Shown: positions 8,938-20,400 of the stretch, in pieces
How the letters are laid out: each line of letters begins with the position of its first letter
Position numbering within the stretch: position 1 is the first letter of the stretch
Origin: Candidatus Kouleothrix ribensis
GTDB lineage: Bacteria; Chloroflexota; Chloroflexia; Chloroflexales; Roseiflexaceae
Length of the DNA stretch: 64,000 nucleotides
Assembly: GCA_016722075.1 (NCBI GenBank)
Contig: JADKGW010000002.1
Location: 806,001-870,000 of the forward strand
Direction: 5' to 3'
Translations under genes and position numbers: made by a program
Notes under the pieces: generated by a model
Told to the model about the DNA's origin: nothing
The model's database searches: none
Seen by the model: the letters and a program-made list of their open reading frames with translations, nothing else

Positions 8938-8970
8938 TAGGGGCGGGCGTTATGCCTGCCGGCGCCCCTA
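8938..8970. repeat. GC-rich imperfect palindrome (TAGGGGC...GCCCCTA)
   Basis: The interval opens with TAGGGGCGGGC and closes with GGCGCCCCTA, giving a stem of at least seven pairs around an imperfect centre. It lies just before the protease start. Palindromes of the type GTAGGGGCGG...CCCCTAC are often dispersed between genes in cyanobacteria and Chloroflexota; a similar half-site (CCGCCCCTAC) is seen near 33111. Function is unknown. Confidence 0.45.
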
Positions 8971-8973
8971 TGT

Positions 8974-9822
8974 ATGCCCATGGATGTGCCCATGACCGAA
9001 CCGCCTGCTTCACAGCCGGGGGCCTGGCACCAGCGCATGCGGCTGCGCGCGCGTGCGCGCGGCGCCGTGCCGTTTGCCGGCGGCGTGCTGGCCGCGCTGC
9101 TGGCGCTGCTGCTCTACCGCGTGCTGCTGCCGGCCCCCGCGCCGCTGACCGCGCGCGACGTGAGCGAGTCGATCGCCCAGGCGCTCGCGTCGGCCACGCC
9201 CGCGCCGGCCTTCTCGGCCCAGGTCTACCAGATCATCCAGCCCTCGCTGGTGCTGATCCAAACCAGGGCGCCAGGCGACGACGAGTCCGGCGGCCTTGGC
9301 AGCGGCGTGGTGATCGACGATCGCGGCGACATCCTCACCAGCCTGCATGTCGTCGCGGGGGCCGACACGATTCAGGTGACCTTCGCCGACGGCAGTGAGT
9401 CGGCCGCGCAGGTGCTGGCGCGCCAGCCCGAGCACGACATCGCGGTGCTGCGCGCGCTCGAGCCGCCGGCCCAGATCGTGCCGGCCACGCTGGGCAACCC
9501 GCAGTCGCTGCGCGTCGGCGACGAGGCCTTCGTCGTCGGTAACCCGCTCGGCCTGTACGGCTCGATGAGCGCGGGTGTCATCTCGGGCTTCGATCGCTCA
9601 TTCCAGCCGCCCCACAACGGCCTGCGCCTGCGCGGCCTGATCCAGATCGACGCCGCCGTGAACCCCGGCAACTCGGGTGGCCCGCTGCTGAATCGCGCCG
9701 GCGCGGTGATCGGCATTGTGGCCGGGCTGGTGAACCCGAGCGAACAAAATGCGTTTGCCGGTATCGGCTTCGCGGTGCCGATCAATGTCGCCGGCGCCGC
9801 CGCTGGCCTGCCGCCATTCTAG
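8974..9822 (+). CDS. HtrA/DegP-like membrane-anchored trypsin-fold serine protease, no PDZ domain
   Basis: The 282-residue protein has an Arg-rich cytoplasmic head, one membrane segment (about residues 30-50, VLAALLALLLYRVLL) and an extracytoplasmic chymotrypsin-fold domain. The catalytic triad is readable: His in SLHVVAG, Asp in EHDIAVLR and Ser in NPGNSGGPLL. The protein ends shortly after the protease fold, so the PDZ domains of DegP/DegQ are missing. Starts at 8974, 8980 and 8992 are all possible, and none has a clear ribosome binding site. Members degrade or process misfolded envelope proteins. Confidence 0.85.
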   Translation: MPMDVPMTEPPASQPGAWHQRMRLRARARGAVPFAGGVLAALLALLLYRVLLPAPAPLTARDVSESIAQALASATPAPAFSAQVYQIIQPSLVLIQTRAPGDDESGGLGSGVVIDDRGDILTSLHVVAGADTIQVTFADGSESAAQVLARQPEHDIAVLRALEPPAQIVPATLGNPQSLRVGDEAFVVGNPLGLYGSMSAGVISGFDRSFQPPHNGLRLRGLIQIDAAVNPGNSGGPLLNRAGAVIGIVAGLVNPSEQNAFAGIGFAVPINVAGAAAGLPPF

Positions 9823-9850
9823 GGCCGGCCGCCCCCCGCGCCCGCGCAAG

Positions 9851-9940
9851 GGCGGTACGGTTCGCCTGCGACAGCTCTGTGTGCGATTGTTCGCGTGAAG
9901 CGCGAACAATCGCACACGATACAAATGGAAAGTACCGCTG
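9851..9940. repeat. Dispersed hairpin repeat, copy B (inverted)
   Basis: A perfect 17-bp stem (9879-9895 with 9901-9917) encloses the loop TGAAG. The right flank GGAAAGTACCGCTG is the reverse complement of the left flank of copy A, and the left flank GGCGGTACGGTTCGCC...GCGACAGC is the reverse complement of the right flank pattern (GCTGYCGCAGGC). It is therefore the same element in the opposite orientation. It lies between the protease and the MoxR operon and could also act as an intergenic structure or weak terminator. Confidence 0.65.
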
Positions 9941-9970
9941 AGAGAAAGAGCCAGCGCTAAGGAGTAGTGA

Positions 9971-10981
<1,011 letters not shown>

Positions 10982-11852
10982 GCGCGTCGTGCAGCGGCTC
11001 GACTGGCATGTAATCCGCCGGCTCGACGGGCTGCTGCAGGGCGACTACCGCAGCCTGCTGTATGGCTACGGGGTCGACTTCGCCGACCTGCGCGAGTACC
11101 AGCCCGAGGATGATATCCGCTACATCGATTGGAACGTCACCGCGCGCATGGATACGCCGTATGTGCGCCAGTACGTCGAAGATCGCGAGATCACTGCGTG
11201 GTTCCTGCTCGACTTGAGCCCATCGATGGATTTTGGCGCACTCCAGAGCCTGAAGCGCACCGTGCTGATCGACCTGGTCGGCACCTTCGCGCGCCTGCTG
11301 ACGCGCCACGGCAACCGCGTCGGCGCGATCCTCTATGGCGGGCAGGCCGCGCGCAGCATCCCGGCGCGCGGCGGGCGGCTCCAGGTGCTGCGGCTGGTCA
11401 ACGATCTGCTGAAGCAGCCGCCCGCCGCGCGCGCGCCACTCACCAACCTGGCCGCGCTGCTCGAGGCCGGGCTGCATACGCTCAAGCGCCGCTCGCTGGT
11501 GTTCGTGATCTCCGACTTCATCAGCGTGCCGGGCTGGGAGCGCGCGCTCAGCCTGCTCAGCCGGCGCCACGAGGTGCTGGCCATACGCCTGTGGGACGCG
11601 CGCGAGGCCGAGCTGCCCGATGTAGGCCTGATCATCATGGAAGACGCCGAGACCGGCGAGCAGCTGTATGTCGACACGCACGATAGGCACTTTCGCCAGC
11701 GCTTCCACGAGGCCGCCCAGCTGCGCGAGGCCGCACTGAGCGCGGCCTTCACGCGCGCAGGCGTCGACGCGCTGGCGCTCTCGACCGAAGAAGATCTCGT
11801 GCGTGCGATCGTGCGCTTCGCCGCGCTGCGCCGCCAACGCCGAAGGTGAGCT

Positions 11853-12839
11853 ATGTCGTTCATCTGGCCCGCGATGCTGATCTTGCTGCTGCTGGTGCCG
11901 CTGGCCGCGCTGCTGTACGCCCGTATGCAGCGGCGGCGCCGGCAGGTGGCCGCGCGCTATGGCAGCATGCTGGCCCAGGCCGGCGCCGGCAGCGCGCTCG
12001 GCCGGCGCCGCCATATCGCACCGGCGCTGACGCTGGCCGGGCTGGCCATCCTGCTGATCGCCCTGGCGCGCCCGCAGGCGCTCGTGAGCCTGCCGCGGGT
12101 CGAGGGCACCATCATCCTGGCCTTCGACGTATCGGGCAGCATGGCCGCCGACGACCTGAAGCCAACGCGGATGGAGGCAGCCAAGGCCGCCGCGCGCGAC
12201 TTCGTGCTGCGCCAGCCGCGCACCGTGCGGATCGGCGTGGTGGCCTTCAGCGACGGCGGGCTGGCGGTGCAGGCGCCTACCAGCGAACAAGAAACCGTGC
12301 TGGCCGCGATCGGCCGCCTAACCCCGCAGCGCGGCACGTCGCTCGGGCAGGGCATCCTGGCCGCACTCAACACCATCGCCGCAGGCGACAAACCGCCCGA
12401 TCTCCTGTACAGCAACCGCACGCCCACACCCGCGCCAGCCGCCCGGTACCCATCGGCCGCGATCGTGCTGCTAACCGACGGCGAGAATAACCAATCGCCC
12501 GACCCGCTGGCCGCCGCGCAGGCCGCCGCCGAGCGGGGCGTGCGGATCTACACCGTCGGCGTAGGCAGCCCCGCCGGCACGACCCTGCGCGTCAACGGGT
12601 TCACCATCCACACCCAGCTCGAAGAGCCGGCGCTCCAGCAGATCGCGCAGATCAGCGAAGGCGCCTACTACAACGCCGAGAATCAGGAGCAGCTCCAGGC
12701 GATCTACGACACCCTCGACCTGCAGCTGGTGGTCAAGCCCGAGCAGACCGAGGTGACCGCGCTGTTTGCAGGCGCCGGCAGCGTCGTGCTGCTGATCGGC
12801 GCAATCTGCTCGATGCTGTGGCTCGGCCGTATGCCCTGA
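11853..12839 (+). CDS. VWA-domain membrane protein, BatA-like
   Basis: The 328-residue protein has two N-terminal membrane segments (residues 4-22 and 54-70), a VWA domain with the complete MIDAS start AFDVSGSM and LLTDGENN, and a C-terminal membrane segment near 305-322. This is the BatA topology: an extracytoplasmic VWA domain held between membrane helices. In Bat operons the VWA proteins are proposed to form an envelope complex with MoxR. An insert with Pro/Thr (RTPTPAPAAR) precedes the LLTDG strand. AAGGTGAG before ATG 11853 serves as the ribosome binding site. Confidence 0.9.
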   Translation: MSFIWPAMLILLLLVPLAALLYARMQRRRRQVAARYGSMLAQAGAGSALGRRRHIAPALTLAGLAILLIALARPQALVSLPRVEGTIILAFDVSGSMAADDLKPTRMEAAKAAARDFVLRQPRTVRIGVVAFSDGGLAVQAPTSEQETVLAAIGRLTPQRGTSLGQGILAALNTIAAGDKPPDLLYSNRTPTPAPAARYPSAAIVLLTDGENNQSPDPLAAAQAAAERGVRIYTVGVGSPAGTTLRVNGFTIHTQLEEPALQQIAQISEGAYYNAENQEQLQAIYDTLDLQLVVKPEQTEVTALFAGAGSVVLLIGAICSMLWLGRMP

Positions 12840-12849
12840 GAGGAAGCGC

Positions 12850-13932
12850 ATGGACATACTCTGGCCCGGATCGCTGCTGCTGCTGGGGGTGATCCCGCTG
12901 CTGGTCGCGGCGTATATCTGGATGCTGCGCCGGCGAAAGCGCTTCACCGTGCGCTTCTCGAGCCTGTCGCTCGTGTACGCCGCGCGGCCACGCCACTCGT
13001 GGCTGCGGCGCCACCTGCCGTTCGCCCTGTTCGCGCTGGCGCTCACAAGCCTGGTGGTCGCGCTGGCGCGCCCGGTGGCGATCGTGAGCGTGCCGGCCGG
13101 GCAGACCACGATCGTCCTGGCGATCGACGTGTCGCGCAGCATGTGCTCGACCGACATCGCGCCCAGCCGGCTCGAGGCCGCCCAGGCCGCTGCGCTCTCG
13201 TTCATCGCTCGCCAGCGCGCGACCACCCAGATCAGCATTGTGGCCTTCGCCGGCTTCGCCGAGATCGTCCAGGCGCCCACCACCGACCAGGACGCGCTCA
13301 CGGCGGCGGTCACCAGCCTGACCACCGGGCGGCGCACGGCGATCGGCAGCGGCATCCTCACGGCGATCAACGCAATCGCCGAGATCGACAAGAACGTCGC
13401 GCCGAGCGTGACCGAGGCAGCGCCCGGCAGCGCGCCCGCGCCGGTGCCGCGCGGCGCGTACGCGCCCGAGATCATCGTGCTGCTCACCGACGGCGTCAGC
13501 AACGCCGGGCCGCAGCCGCTCGAGGCCGCCCAGCAGGCGCTCGAGCGCGGCGTGCGCGTGTATACGATCGGCTTTGGCACCGAGCGGGGCTCGCTGCCCG
13601 TGTGCGCGCCGCAGCTGCAGGGCGGCGGCTCGCTCGACAGCAGCCAGGGCGGTGGGCGCGACCCGCAGTTCGGCGGCGGGGGCGGTGGGGGCGGCGGCGG
13701 GTTCCGGCGCGGCATCGACGAGGCCGCGCTCAGGCAGGTGGCCGAGCTAACCGGCGGCGAATACTACGCCGCCGAGAGTGCCGGCGAGCTACAGGGCGTG
13801 TTCGAGAATCTGCCGACCTACCTGATCACCAAGCACGAAATCATGGAAATTACCGTGGCGTTCGCCGCACTCGGCGCGCTGCTGGCAGCCCTGGCGGTGC
13901 TGCTGTCGTTGCGTTGGCATCCGCTGCTGTGA
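12850..13932 (+). CDS. VWA-domain membrane protein, BatB-like, with Gly-rich insert
   Basis: The 360-residue product repeats the architecture of the preceding gene: two N-terminal hydrophobic segments, a MIDAS sequence AIDVSRSM, LLTDGVSN, and a C-terminal membrane helix (about 330-352). A glycine stretch of ten residues near position 276 (FGGG...GGFRRG) interrupts the VWA fold before the last helix and is absent from the sister protein; it looks like a low-complexity surface loop. GAGAGGAAG lies before ATG 12850. No further Bat gene (BatC/D/E) follows, so the operon ends here. Confidence 0.9.
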   Translation: MDILWPGSLLLLGVIPLLVAAYIWMLRRRKRFTVRFSSLSLVYAARPRHSWLRRHLPFALFALALTSLVVALARPVAIVSVPAGQTTIVLAIDVSRSMCSTDIAPSRLEAAQAAALSFIARQRATTQISIVAFAGFAEIVQAPTTDQDALTAAVTSLTTGRRTAIGSGILTAINAIAEIDKNVAPSVTEAAPGSAPAPVPRGAYAPEIIVLLTDGVSNAGPQPLEAAQQALERGVRVYTIGFGTERGSLPVCAPQLQGGGSLDSSQGGGRDPQFGGGGGGGGGGFRRGIDEAALRQVAELTGGEYYAAESAGELQGVFENLPTYLITKHEIMEITVAFAALGALLAALAVLLSLRWHPLL

Positions 13933-14391
13933 GCTAGTGCGCTTCGGGGGCTGCGCGCCCCCGTGCCCCGCGGCAGGTCGCCGCTGGGGCTGCGCGCCCC
14001 CCGTGCCCCGCGGCAAGGGCCGCCGCCGACCCACACGCATGCGGGGGCCGCGCGCCCCCCGTGCCCCGCGGCAGGGGCCGGCGGCGGCCCCTGCACCCCG
14101 CCGCCGGGGTTCCACCCCGGACCCCCTATTTTATGCTAGCGCAGCCCGATCGCCCGGTGCGCATGCCATGGCGCTGCCCGCGTGGGGGACTGGCACATGC
14201 ATGCGTGCTTTGGTGCGTACCAACTGAGTCGCTCGGCCATGGCATGAGTCGATGTGTCGTGGGCTGGGATGACCGCCCTTGCCGGAGGGGTGTGAGGGGA
14301 ACCGGCTGGGTTCCCCTCATCGGGGGGCACGGGGGCGAAGCGCCCCGTACGGCCCGATCGACGTATCCGCCCTCAGCGGGGGCACGCCGTG
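13933..14391. repeat. Non-coding GC-rich interval with three-copy repeat (13951-14073)
   Basis: This gap between the convergent VWA gene and the minus-strand phosphatase gene holds no convincing gene. A core of about 26 bp, (C)YGCGCGCCCCCCGTGCCC followed by CGCGGCA, occurs at 13951-13975, 13990-14015 and 14048-14073. Downstream, CCGGGGT/ACCCCGG (14104-14120) forms a stem followed by ACCCCCTATTTT, a possible weak terminator for the + strand operon. The palindromic words GCATGCCATGGC and GCCATGGCATG lie near 14161 and 14235 in opposite orientation. Confidence 0.55.
14294..14318. terminator. Perfect 10-bp hairpin between convergent genes
   Basis: GAGGGGAACC (14294-14303) pairs perfectly with GGTTCCCCTC (14309-14318) around a 5-nt loop. 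It lies 74 nt past the stop of the minus-strand gene ending at 14392. No U-tract follows on either strand, so it is not a classic Rho-independent terminator, but position and stability fit transcript-end protection. Confidence 0.4.
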
Positions 14392-17265
14392 CTACGGGCC
14401 GATCGGCTGGGTGTTGAACACGCTATCGTCGAACAGCACGTTATAGGTGCGGCCCGCCTGCACTTCGCCAACCTGCAGCCGGCCAATTGGCGTGGTGCCA
14501 AGGTTGGTACTGACCGACAGCGCACCAATCTTCACGCCGTCGAGCCAGACCTCGGTGGCGCTGGTTGCGCCGCTGATCACGGCGTGCAGCTCGAGTGCGT
14601 GCCAGCCGGCGCCGGGGACGACTGTGCTGGTGACGGTGGCGGCGCCTGCGTCGTTGCGCAGATTGAGCCGGCCGGCGGTGTCGATGTACAGGTAGGCGAT
14701 CGAGCTATCGGCGGCGGTGCGCAAGCGCAGCAGGTTGACCTGGCTCGATGCGCTCAGCAGGTTGTAGTAGATCCGCAGGTAGCCATCGCCATAGGTGGTC
14801 GCCAGGGTCTTCTTGGCGTAGGTGCCACCGTTGGTGGTGGTGCCCTGCGCGGCAAAGCTGCCCGTATGCACCACGGTGCTCTGGGCCACCAGCCCACCGC
14901 TCGATGTCCATGCCGAGAAGGTACCACTCTCGAAGCCGTCGCTGAACACATACCCAGCTACAGGCGTATTGGTAGGCGCGGGTGGGCTGGTCGGCGTATT
15001 GGTAGGTGCGGGTGGGCTGGTCGGCGTATTGGTGGGCGCGGGTGGGCTGGTCGGCGTATTGGTAGGCGCGGGTGGGCTGGTCGGCGTATTGGTAGGCGCG
15101 GGTGGGCTGGTCGGCGTATTGGTGGGCGCGGGTGGGCTGGTCGGCGTGCTGGTTGGAATCGCGCCGCCGAAGGTATATGTCTGTACATCGAAGGTCTGGC
15201 CCAGCGAGTTGGTGGGTGCGACCGTCACCTGGTTGCCGTTTACCGTCACCAGCAGGAAATGGAACACCCTGGCGCGCGACGACGGCACCGGCGCGGCGCC
15301 ACAGGCGCTGCCGGCACCCGCGCCGCCATTGGCCGAGTACGACCAGCCCAGGCCATAGGCATCGACCGGGCTGCAGCCGTTGGGGCCGATCGGCTCGAGC
15401 TTGGCGCCGCCCGCGCCGGTGACGTAGCTGATCAGGCTGTTGGCGTTGGGCTTGATGTTGCGCTGGTAGATGTGCGCATGGCCGCTGAAGGCGATATTCA
15501 CGCCATTGCTGCTTAGCAGGCCCTCCAGCTTATTTGCACCCTGTAGAAAGGTATCCGGCGAGTTCGTGCTCTTGTCGGAATAGATCGGGTAGTGCAGGAA
15601 TGCGAACTTGAGCCCGCCGGGGTGGGTGGCCAGGTCGTTCACCAGCCATTGGTATTGCGGCGTACCCGGCGCCAGGTGGTAGTCGTAATCGTTCTTGTAG
15701 GCCGTGGCCGTGCCCACATTCGAGTCGGCCCAGGCCACGTGCAGCACATAGAAGCGGGCATTGCCGGCATCGAAGGCATACCACGTGCTTGGGTAGCTGG
15801 CCGAGCTGGTGCCGTTCAAGCAGCAGTAGGTGTCCTTCACATAGCGCCCGCCCGAGCTGCTCACCGCAACGCTCTGCGGCCAGTTCAGCAGGTGCGGGTG
15901 AACACTGTCGGATCGTGCCAGGCCGTGGTTGCCCATGGCCAGGAATAGCGGCATCGATGCGCCGGCGACCTTCCAGAACGACGGCCCGAAGATACCACTC
16001 AGATCGGCACCGGTCTCGACCAGATCACCGTAGTTGTTCTGGCTGCCCGAGGGGTAGCTGTTGTCGCCGGTGGTGATCGCGAAGCGCGCCTCGCTCGACG
16101 CGATCTGCTGGATCAGGTTGGCCTGGTCGGTGTTCGCGCCAGTGGTTTCGACTGCACCCCAATCGCCGAAGACTGCGAATGAGTAGGGCTGGCTGCTACC
16201 GGCCGGAATCTGCGTCCAGAAGCGCGGCGACGAATCGCTGCCCAGCAGGTCGGTGGTGGCCAGGTAGACGCGGTAGCAGTACTGGGTGTTCGGCGCGAGG
16301 GTGAGCGTAGCCTTCCACTGGTACTCTAACACCGTATTAACGGTCAGGTTCGTTTTGGTGGCGGCTACGGTTGTGCTGGGCGTGCAGGCGCCGCCGGCAT
16401 CTACCGCGCCCCACTTGATGCTGCCGGTCGAAGCCGAGCGGTCGGTGGCCCAGTTGATGGTTGCCGAAGACAGCACGACATCGGTCAGGTAGGGGTAGCG
16501 CTTGAGTGTCGCGTTATAGGTGGCTGCGTTGGGCAGCGCTGCCGCCGGCGGATCGCCCGCCAGCAGCTGCGCGCGCACGCCGGGCGACAGGCTGCCGGCC
16601 AGGGGGGCGGCGGCCAATGGCTGCGACGGCCGCGAGTGCTTGCCAACGATATCGATCGCCTCAATCGTGTAGGCGTAGGTCTGGCCCGGCCGAACCTTGG
16701 TGTCGATATAGCGCAGTGTGCCGCTGCGCACCAGCGCCAGCCGCCGGCCGTCGCGCCGGATCAAGAACGCGCTGATATCGCTATCGTCGATCGCGTAGTA
16801 CCAATCGAGCAAGATCGCGCCGGCCACCGGCGTGAGGTAGATATCCTCGGGTTCAGTTGGCGCCGCTTTATCGGCCGTCTCGGGCTGGGCCGGCGTCCGA
16901 ATCGTGTCGGACTGTGCGGCGGCCAGGCGTTTGCCGGCGGCGTCGAGCGCCTCGATCGCATAGCGCACACGCCGCGTGGCGGTCAGCGCCATGTCGGCAT
17001 AGGTGAATGTCGCGGCGTCGACTGTCGTTAGCACCTGGCGGTCGCGGCTGATCCGGAAGCTGGCGATGCTCGGCTGTAGCTCGGGGGCCACTGTCCAATC
17101 CAGGTCGATCTCCTGCACGCTCACCGCGACGGCGCTTAGCTCAAGCGCGCGGCCCTGGGCCGGCGCGATCTCGTGAGCATCGGCGGGCAGCACGGCCGCC
17201 ACGACGATCACCACGAGCAGAAGCACCGAGCGGGCGATAATTCTCTGGAACAATATAGCGATCAT
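14392..17265 (-). CDS. Secreted purple-acid-phosphatase-like metallophosphoesterase with Fn3 and LamG-like modules (paralogue 1)
   Basis: The 957-residue protein starts with a signal peptide (residues 1-30). Two fibronectin-III-like modules (about 35-125 and 135-225) come next, then the phosphatase N-domain (RYPYLTDVV...TQYCYRVY) and a metallophosphoesterase domain. The five family motifs are visible: FGDWG, TGDNSYPSG, GNHGL, FLHYPIYS and SGHAHIYQRN. A Pro/Thr linker of six identical 10-residue units follows, then a LamG-like beta-sandwich (FSDGFESGTFSAWTSSGG). It should act outside the cell on phosphate esters or phosphodiesters, perhaps surface glycans. Two related phosphatases and a separate Fn3 pair lie upstream on the same strand. 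Confidence 0.85.
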   Translation of the reverse strand: MIAILFQRIIARSVLLLVVIVVAAVLPADAHEIAPAQGRALELSAVAVSVQEIDLDWTVAPELQPSIASFRISRDRQVLTTVDAATFTYADMALTATRRVRYAIEALDAAGKRLAAAQSDTIRTPAQPETADKAAPTEPEDIYLTPVAGAILLDWYYAIDDSDISAFLIRRDGRRLALVRSGTLRYIDTKVRPGQTYAYTIEAIDIVGKHSRPSQPLAAAPLAGSLSPGVRAQLLAGDPPAAALPNAATYNATLKRYPYLTDVVLSSATINWATDRSASTGSIKWGAVDAGGACTPSTTVAATKTNLTVNTVLEYQWKATLTLAPNTQYCYRVYLATTDLLGSDSSPRFWTQIPAGSSQPYSFAVFGDWGAVETTGANTDQANLIQQIASSEARFAITTGDNSYPSGSQNNYGDLVETGADLSGIFGPSFWKVAGASMPLFLAMGNHGLARSDSVHPHLLNWPQSVAVSSSGGRYVKDTYCCLNGTSSASYPSTWYAFDAGNARFYVLHVAWADSNVGTATAYKNDYDYHLAPGTPQYQWLVNDLATHPGGLKFAFLHYPIYSDKSTNSPDTFLQGANKLEGLLSSNGVNIAFSGHAHIYQRNIKPNANSLISYVTGAGGAKLEPIGPNGCSPVDAYGLGWSYSANGGAGAGSACGAAPVPSSRARVFHFLLVTVNGNQVTVAPTNSLGQTFDVQTYTFGGAIPTSTPTSPPAPTNTPTSPPAPTNTPTSPPAPTNTPTSPPAPTNTPTSPPAPTNTPTSPPAPTNTPVAGYVFSDGFESGTFSAWTSSGGLVAQSTVVHTGSFAAQGTTTNGGTYAKKTLATTYGDGYLRIYYNLLSASSQVNLLRLRTAADSSIAYLYIDTAGRLNLRNDAGAATVTSTVVPGAGWHALELHAVISGATSATEVWLDGVKIGALSVSTNLGTTPIGRLQVGEVQAGRTYNVLFDDSVFNTQPIGP
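14971..15150 (-). repeat. Six tandem 30-bp coding repeats (TNTPTSPPAP linker)
   Basis: Six nearly identical 30-bp units run without interruption and encode the 10-residue unit TNTPTSPPAP in the linker of the phosphatase. Only the wobble bases at one or two positions vary between units, and several units are identical, which points to recent slippage or homogenisation. The copy number may vary between strains and would change the distance between the enzyme and its C-terminal binding module. Confidence 0.85.
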
Positions 17266-17485
17266 GGTTGCTCAGCCTGCATACCAGCCGAGCGCCGGTA
17301 TGCAGATCGATTCCTCCTTCCTCCGTTGTTTGGAGAGCTGCGGCCCTCCAAAGATCTGCTCTTTTTTTGGCCGGTCGCGGCCAAGAGAGGCGGGTTGCGG
17401 GGCGGCGCTCACAGGGTGCCTGGCCGCCCCCCCCGCATACGTCCTGTTACTCCTATCAGATCCGCCTTCGCCTGGGCAGCGAACG

Positions 17486-20400
17486 TCAGTGGATCTTGGT
17501 TGGCTTCGGCGTATTGGTTGGCCTGGGCGTGTTGGTCGGCAGCAGCGTGCTGGTCGGCGTATTCGTAGGCGGGCTGGTCGGCGTACTGATCGGCACGCTG
17601 GTTGGCGTGTCGGTCGGCAGCGGCGTGTCGGTCGGCAGCGGCGTGTCGGTCGGCAGCGGCGTGTCGGTCGGCGTATCGGTCGGCAGCGGCGTGTCGGTCG
17701 GCGTGCTGGTTGGCGTGCTGGTTGGCAGCGGCGTGCTGGTTGGCGTGCTGGTTGGTATAGCGACGGGTGCGCCGATCGCGAAGAAGGCGTCGTCGAACAC
17801 TACGTCGTAGGTGCGACCAGACTGCACCTCGCCAATCTGGAAGCGCCCGACCCCAAGCGAGCCAAAGTCGTCGGTGACCGACAGCGCATTGATCTTGACC
17901 CCATCCAGCCAAACCTCGGTGAGATCCGACAGATCGGTGATGACGGCGTGCAGCTCCAGCTTGTGCCATTCGCCGCTGAAAACGGTATTGAAGCTCGAAT
18001 ATGTCTGGAGGCCGACATCGTTGCGCAGGGCCAGGTGGCCGGATGTGTCCACAAACAGGTAGGCGATCGAGCCGTCTGCCGCAGTCTTGAAGCGCAGCAG
18101 GTTAACCTGGCTCGAATAGTTCCCCAGGTAGAAGTACAGCCGCCCGTAGGCGTTGGCGTAGCTAGCGGGCAGCGTCTTTTTTGCAAAGGTATTCCCGATG
18201 GTGGTATTGCCCCTGGCCGCAAAACTTCCAGCGTGAACTGTGGTGCTCTGCACCGCCAGGCCGGCGCTCGATGTCCAGGCGGCGAGGTTGCCCGACTCGA
18301 AGTCATCGCTGAAGATCGGCGGTACAGGGATCGGCGTGTTCGTCGCTGTTGGTATGTCGGTTGGTGTGTTGGTCGGCAGCGGCGGGCTGGTGGGCGTATT
18401 GGTTGGCGTGCTGGTTGATGTAGGCGTGCTGGTGGGAACCAGCGGGGCCAGCTGAATCACCAGCGCAGGTTGGTTTGCCGCCGCTTCTTTGGAATTGTAG
18501 ACGACATTGCCCCTGGGCGCTGTTGTATTCATGCCAAAGCTGTAGGTGCCATTCCCCTGCACCGCCGCTGTCACGTCAAATTCAACCCAGGTTCCGGCCG
18601 TAACGGCGCCCAGCGTTTGCAGCGGCGTGCCCGCAAGCGCCGGAGCGTTGTTCCAATTCAGGCCGGTCTCTGTCCAGGGGGTGCTGGTATTCAGATAGTT
18701 GTTCGAGACGGCGTAGATCGAACCGCCGGCAGTGCCGGCGGTAACGACATACAAGCGCAGCTTGGCGCTCTGAATCGTACCCGCCAGGCCCGTGACGGCA
18801 AATTTGAGGTAGTCGTTATACTTTTGGGGTGAGTTTCGCAGCTCAAGCGTGCCGAGCGTGCCATAGTTGTTGCTCGGCTTGTTATCCTGCACCTGCACGT
18901 CGGCGCTGGGCGAAAAGCTCAGCTGCGTCGGCGTTGGCGTGCTGCTGGGCGCCGGCGTGCTCGTCGGCGCCGGTGTACTGGTCGGCGTGCTGGTCGGCAT
19001 CGCGGCACCAAAATCGTACGTCTGCACATCGAAGGCGTTGCCCAGCTCATCGATGGCCGCAACCGTCACCACGTTGCCGCTAACGCTGACCTTGAGGAAA
19101 TGGTACACCTGCGTGATCGCCGATGGCGCAGGCGCGCTGCCGCAGGCATTGCCCTGGCTGCTGGTATTCGACCAGCCGATGCCATACGCATCGTAGGGGC
19201 CGCATGGATTCTCGCCGATCGACTGCAGCTTGGCGCCGCCGCCGCCCGTGAGGTAGCTGATGCTGCCCGCGCCTGTGATCGGATTCGGCGCCAGGTTGCG
19301 CTGGTAGATGTGCGCGTGCCCAAAGAACGAGAGGTTGACACCGTAGCGATTCAGCAGCCCATCCAGGCCAGTGGCACCCTGGAGGAACGTGTCGGCCGCC
19401 TCTGATTTCTGGTCGGAATAGAGCGGGTAGTGGTAGATCGCGAACTTGAGCCCGTTCGGGTGCGCCGCCAGGTCATTTTCCAGCCATTGGTATTCGGCGC
19501 TGCTCGGTGCCCAGTGCTCATTGTAATCGCACTCGTAGGCGCTCGGCGTGCATGCGTCGGCCCAGGCGGATTGTAGCACATAGAAGCGGGCGTTCCCGGC
19601 GTCGAAGGCGTACCAGGCGCTGGCGTAGCTGGTGGAAGTTCCGGCCAGGCAGCATTCTTTCGCGTAGCGCCCGCCCGAAAGCACAACCGCGCGATCCTGC
19701 GGCCAGTTGAGCAGGTGCGGGTGGTTGGTGTCCGAGCGGGCGAGCCCATGGTTGCCGATCGCCGGGAAGAGCGGGATGGAGGCTCCTGCGACCGTCCAGA
19801 ACTGCGGGCCAAAGATCGCGCTGAGGCTCGGCCCGCTTTGTAGCAGGTCGCCGTAGTTCTCCTGGCTGCCCGAGGAATAGCCGTTATCGCCGACGGTCAG
19901 CGCAAAGCGCACGCCGCTCGACGCGATCTGGCTCATCAGGTTGGCCTGATCGGGGTTATCGCCCGTAAGGCCCGATGGCTCGGTGGCGCCCCAATCGCCG
20001 AAGACCGCGAACGAGAACGGCTGGGCCGACCCGGCCGGCACCTGTGTCCAGAAGCGTGGCGCGGCATCGGTGCCAAGCAGATCGGTCGAGTCGAGGAAGA
20101 CGCGGTAGCAGTACTGCGTGCCGGCTGCCAGCGTCAGCAGGGCCTTCCACTGATACTCGAGCACCGAGTTGATGGCCAGCGCGGTTCTGGTGGCAGACAC
20201 GCTATTGCTGGGGTTGCACGAGCCGTCACCCGCAACCAGGCCCCACTTCACCGAGCCGCTCGTGCCAGATCGGTCGGTGGCCCAGTTGATCGCGGCATAC
20301 GAGCTGACGACATCGGTCAGGTACGGGTAGCGCGTGAGCTGCGCCGCGTAGGCCGCAGTCGGTGCGGCGGCGGGCGCAGCTGCCGCTGGCGGCGCCTCGA

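Noticed and set aside
14822..15358. Plus-strand frame encoding perfect VGVLVGAGGL repeats
   Set aside because: It is only the reverse reading of the TPT linker repeats of the phosphatase; no ribosome binding site or signal.
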